A DNA stretch of 9,459 nucleotides from an uncultured Flavobacteriales bacterium (lineage in GTDB: Bacteria; Bacteroidota; Bacteroidia; Flavobacteriales; Flavobacteriaceae), in contig CAJVXR010000060.1 of the NCBI GenBank assembly GCA_913009535.1, positions 1 through 9,459 of the forward strand, written 5' to 3'. Below the pieces are notes generated by a model. The model did no database searches. It was not told the origin of the DNA and worked only from the letters and a program-made list of their open reading frames with translations. A program made the translations under genes and the position numbers. Positions 7,444 to 9,459 of this stretch are shown here, one piece after another; within the stretch, counting starts at the first letter, position 1, and every line of letters starts with the position of its first letter.

Positions 7444-8439
7444 TTATGGTACTTCAATTTGATTAACAATTTTATTGATTATATCAATTGATGTTAAGTT
7501 CTCAGCTTCAGCTTCGTAGGTAATTCCAATTCTATGTCTTAAAACATCATGAACTACTGCACGAACATCCTCAGGAATAACATAGCCTCTTCTTTTAATA
7601 AATGCATAACATTTTGAGGCTAAAGCTAAATTAATACTCCCCCTAGGTGATGCCCCGAAGGAAATTAAAGGCTCCAACTCAGATAACTTATACTTTGAGG
7701 GTTCTCTAGTTGCGAAGATTATATCTAATATATAGGATTCAATCTTTTCATCCATATAGACTTCATTAATAGTGTTTTGTGCCTTTATGATTTCTTTTAT
7801 CGTAACTACTGGATTTATTTTTTCAAAACTTCCTGATAAGTTAGATCTTATGATTAACTTTTCTTCATCCATAGTAGGATAGTCGACAACAGTTTTTAAC
7901 ATAAACCTATCAACCTGAGCTTCAGGTAAAGTATAAGTACCTTCTTGTTCTACAGGGTTTTGAGTGGCCATCACCAAAAAAGGCTTATCTAATATAAAGG
8001 TTTCATCACCAATAGTAACTTGCTTTTCTTGCATAGCCTCAAGTAGAGCAGATTGTACTTTTGCAGGCGCTCTATTTATTTCATCTGCTAATACAAAATT
8101 TGCAAATATTGGTCCTTTTTTAACTGAGAAACTTGTTTCTTTAATATTATAAATTTGAGTACCTACAACATCAGCGGGAAGTAAATCTGGTGTAAATTGA
8201 ATTCGACTAAAAGACCCTTTAATAGCTTGAGATAGTGAATTAATAACTAATGTTTTTGCTAAACCTGGAACACCTTCTAGTAAGATGTGTCCTTTTCCTA
8301 AAAGGCCGATTAACAATCTTTCTATCATCGGTTTTTGGCCTACAATCACCTTATTTAGTTCAAATAATAGCAAGTCAATAAAGGCACTTTCCTTCTCTAT
8401 TTTTTCATTAATTTCCTTAATATTTATTTTATTTTCCAT
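7444..8439 (-). CDS. moxR: MoxR family AAA+ ATPase
   Basis: This 331-residue protein has all AAA+ MoxR landmarks: Walker A EGVPGLAKT (residues 55-63), Walker B FVLADE (115-120) followed by NRAPAKVQSALLEAMQEKQV, sensor 1 in ATQNPVEQEG (N161), the arginine in VDRFM (R178), and sensor 2 in GASPRG (R266). The C-terminal lid includes RGYVIPEDVRAV and VLRHRIG, as usual for the family, and the length is normal. It has no signal peptide or membrane helix, so it is cytosolic. MoxR ATPases hydrolyse ATP and act as chaperones that mature or activate protein complexes together with vWA-domain partners, which here are encoded by the next genes. The ATG at 8439 is the first gene of the operon and faces the divergent intergenic region. 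No active-site residue is missing. Confidence 0.97.
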   Translation of the reverse strand: MENKINIKEINEKIEKESAFIDLLLFELNKVIVGQKPMIERLLIGLLGKGHILLEGVPGLAKTLVINSLSQAIKGSFSRIQFTPDLLPADVVGTQIYNIKETSFSVKKGPIFANFVLADEINRAPAKVQSALLEAMQEKQVTIGDETFILDKPFLVMATQNPVEQEGTYTLPEAQVDRFMLKTVVDYPTMDEEKLIIRSNLSGSFEKINPVVTIKEIIKAQNTINEVYMDEKIESYILDIIFATREPSKYKLSELEPLISFGASPRGSINLALASKCYAFIKRRGYVIPEDVRAVVHDVLRHRIGITYEAEAENLTSIDIINKIVNQIEVP

Positions 8440-8595
8440 CCTTTACATTTTAATGTTTTAAAGTTAAAATAACAATATCAGCAATTTGTTAAAAAAAACA
8501 TTGATTCGCTGTTAATTATTGGTTAAAAAAATAAACTTTAACAATAATTTTAACATATTTTTTAATAATCTTTAATAGATCCATATATTTATATA
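8440..8595. promoter_or_regulatory. Divergent intergenic region, probable promoters for moxR operon and SDR gene
   Basis: This 156-nt, very AT-rich gap is the only substantial non-coding stretch in the window and must carry the leftward promoter of the moxR-bat operon and probably the rightward promoter of the SDR gene. A TAACTTTA on the minus strand (8466-8459) resembles the Bacteroidota -7 element (TAnnTTTG) and would give a short leader of about a dozen nt for moxR, but no well-spaced TTTG -33 box is present. On the plus side, TATTTTTT (8556-8563) and TATATTTA (8584-8591) are weak candidates. Small dyads are present: ACATT/AATGT (8445-8456) and TAACAA/TTGTTA (8470-8491), besides a longer one described separately. 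The existence of promoters is inferred from gene layout; exact boxes are uncertain. Confidence 0.5.
8511..8554. repeat. Imperfect inverted repeat between moxR and the SDR gene
   Basis: The left arm GTTAATTATTGGTTAAA (8511-8527) and right arm TTTAACAATAATTTTAAC (8537-8554) are reverse complements apart from one missing C and an extra TT, separated by a 9-nt A-rich loop. It could be an operator for a dimeric regulator or an AT-rich stem-loop. The composition is low complexity, so chance symmetry is possible. Confidence 0.45.
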
Positions 8596-9351
8596 ATGGA
8601 TAAAATAGCATTAATTACTGGAGCAACTAGCGGTATTGGTAAGGCCACTGCATTTGAATTAGCTAAAGTTGGGTTTAAACTTATTGTTTGCGGAAGAAGA
8701 AAAACAGTTCTAAAAAACATTGTAAAAGACTTAAATAAAATTACTCCAACAGTCTCCTTGTGTTTTGATGTATCCATTAATACTGAAGTTGTTGGAGCAT
8801 TTAATAGTTTACCTAAAGACTGGATGAGGATAGATGTACTAATAAATAATGCAGGTAATGCTCATGGGATGGATCTTTTTCAAGAAGGAAATATTGAAGA
8901 CTGGGATAAAATGATAGACGTCAATGTTAAGGGGTTGATTTATGTTACAAAAGCTATTGTTAATAAAATGATCGAGAATTCAAATGGGCATATTATTAAT
9001 ATTGGATCCCTTGCAGGCAGAGAGGTTTATCCCAAAGGGAATGTTTACAGCGCTAGTAAATATGCTGTAAAAGCAATCAGCCAAAGCTTAAGGCTCGATT
9101 TAAATAAGTATAATATCAAGGTTTCAGAGGTTAACCCCGGACTAGTAAAAACCTCTTTTTCTGAAGTGAGATTTAAGGGAGATGTAAAAAAAGCTGAAGA
9201 AGTTTACAAAGGCTACAAAGCATTACAAGCAAAAGACATAGCTGAAATTATTTCATTTGTTATAACTAGGCCAAGCCATGTAAATATTGCAGACTTACTT
9301 GTATTACCTTCAGATCAAGCAAGCAGCACATTAATTAACAAGGATTTATAA
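8596..9351 (+). CDS. YdfG-type short-chain dehydrogenase/reductase (SDR)
   Basis: This 251-residue classical SDR has the cofactor loop TGATSGIG (residues 8-15), R34-R35 after strand 2 (favouring NADP(H)), NNAG (84-87), catalytic N110, S138 in NIGSLAG, and the Y151-x-x-x-K155 pair. The segment [16 protein letters not shown] (181-196) and the later PSHVNI are typical of the E. coli YdfG group, NADP-dependent dehydrogenases of serine, allo-threonine and other 3-hydroxy acids that also reduce malonic semialdehyde. The length matches that group. It is cytosolic, with no signal peptide. It is transcribed away from moxR and converges with the aldehyde dehydrogenase gene, overlapping its end by 6 nt. 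The SDR class is certain and the YdfG subgroup is likely. The substrate is not proven, and no link to the Bat operon beyond adjacency is visible. Confidence 0.93.
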   Translation: MDKIALITGATSGIGKATAFELAKVGFKLIVCGRRKTVLKNIVKDLNKITPTVSLCFDVSINTEVVGAFNSLPKDWMRIDVLINNAGNAHGMDLFQEGNIEDWDKMIDVNVKGLIYVTKAIVNKMIENSNGHIINIGSLAGREVYPKGNVYSASKYAVKAISQSLRLDLNKYNIKVSEVNPGLVKTSFSEVRFKGDVKKAEEVYKGYKALQAKDIAEIISFVITRPSHVNIADLLVLPSDQASSTLINKDL

Positions 9352-9354
9352 ATC
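9343..9354. repeat. 12-bp perfect palindrome spanning both convergent stop codons
   Basis: GATTTATAAATC is its own reverse complement. Read on either strand in the gene's frame it gives GAT-TTA-TAA, so the SDR and the aldehyde dehydrogenase both end Asp-Leu-stop using the same bases. It has no T-run or GC-rich stem and does not look like an intrinsic terminator. Confidence 0.9.
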
Positions 9355-9459
9355 AAACTTTATCCCTTGAGCTAAAGGAAGATCGGTAGTGTAATTTATA
9401 GTATTGGTTTGTCTTCTCATGTATACTTTCCAGGCATCCGATCCAGATTCTCTTCCGCC
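9346..9459 (-). CDS. ALDH7/antiquitin-type aldehyde dehydrogenase (partial, C-terminus only)
   Basis: This frame was read by hand because only 38 codons, including the TAA at 9348-9346, fall in the window; the rest lies beyond position 9459. The 37 residues start [20 protein letters not shown] and continue [17 protein letters not shown]. This is the highly conserved C-terminal tail of family 7 aldehyde dehydrogenases (antiquitin, alpha-aminoadipic semialdehyde dehydrogenase), where the SGSDxWKxYMRR and LPLAQGI motifs recognise the aminoadipate semialdehyde carboxylate and close the subunit. The expected reaction is NAD-dependent oxidation of alpha-aminoadipate semialdehyde in lysine catabolism. 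The gene converges on the SDR gene and overlaps it by 6 nt. The catalytic Cys and cofactor domain are outside the window, so activity cannot be judged, but the family call is strong. Confidence 0.9.
   Translation of the reverse strand, partial: GGRESGSDAWKVYMRRQTNTINYTTDLPLAQGIKFDL

Noticed and set aside
7964..8152. Plus-strand frame opposite the MoxR Walker B region
   Set aside because: It is antisense to the most conserved part of moxR and has no independent features.
8589..8777. Minus-strand frame opposite the start of the SDR gene
   Set aside because: It is antisense to the SDR cofactor-binding region, whose motifs are intact in the plus frame.
9340..9360. Bidirectional intrinsic terminator between the SDR and aldehyde dehydrogenase genes
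   Set aside because: The palindrome is short and AT-only in its core, with no GC-rich stem or flanking T-run.

Overview
The window looks like chromosomal DNA of an AT-rich (roughly 30% G+C by eye) Bacteroidota bacterium, most likely a marine Flavobacteriia lineage. The evidence is the gene set and gene order (moxR, DUF58, BatI/BatD-like, batA, batB, batC, batD, batE), the protein endings and signal peptides typical of that group, and the lack of clear Shine-Dalgarno sequences before most starts. No RNA gene, insertion sequence, phage gene or CRISPR array is visible.

Layout. Positions 1-8439 are one tightly packed minus-strand operon, read from right to left. It runs MoxR AAA+ ATPase (7444-8439), soluble DUF58 vWA-like protein (6558-7421), a two-TM BatI/BatD-like protein with an extra C-terminal domain (4908-6554), BatA (3907-4911), BatB (2855-3907), BatC (2086-2874), BatD (326-2086), and the N-terminal part of BatE (1-323, cut by the window edge). 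Junctions range from a 20-nt overlap to a 22-nt gap, so translational coupling is likely throughout. A 156-nt AT-rich divergent intergenic region (8440-8595) separates this operon from a plus-strand short-chain dehydrogenase of the YdfG type (8596-9351). That gene converges on, and overlaps by 6 nt, the end of a minus-strand ALDH7/antiquitin-type aldehyde dehydrogenase (9346-9459, C-terminal 37 residues only).

How the genes work together. This is the Bat (Bacteroides aerotolerance) type of MoxR system. MoxR is a cytoplasmic AAA+ ATPase. The DUF58 protein, BatA and BatB all carry an intact MIDAS metal site (DxSxS...T...D), in cytosolic (DUF58) and membrane-bound (BatA/BatB) forms. BatD and the 548-residue protein appear to pair exported beta-rich domains with similar cytosolic helical domains, and BatC and BatE are exported TPR proteins. 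By analogy with other MoxR-vWA pairs, the set probably forms an envelope complex that uses ATP to mature or remodel client proteins. The client cannot be read from the sequence.

The most unusual items are an isolated eight-C coding-strand run in the 548-residue gene, where a one-base slip in either direction removes the C-terminal domain; that unassigned C-terminal domain itself; the duplicated architecture shared by that protein and BatD; and a 12-bp palindrome that gives both convergent genes the same Asp-Leu-stop ending. The operon family as a whole is known.
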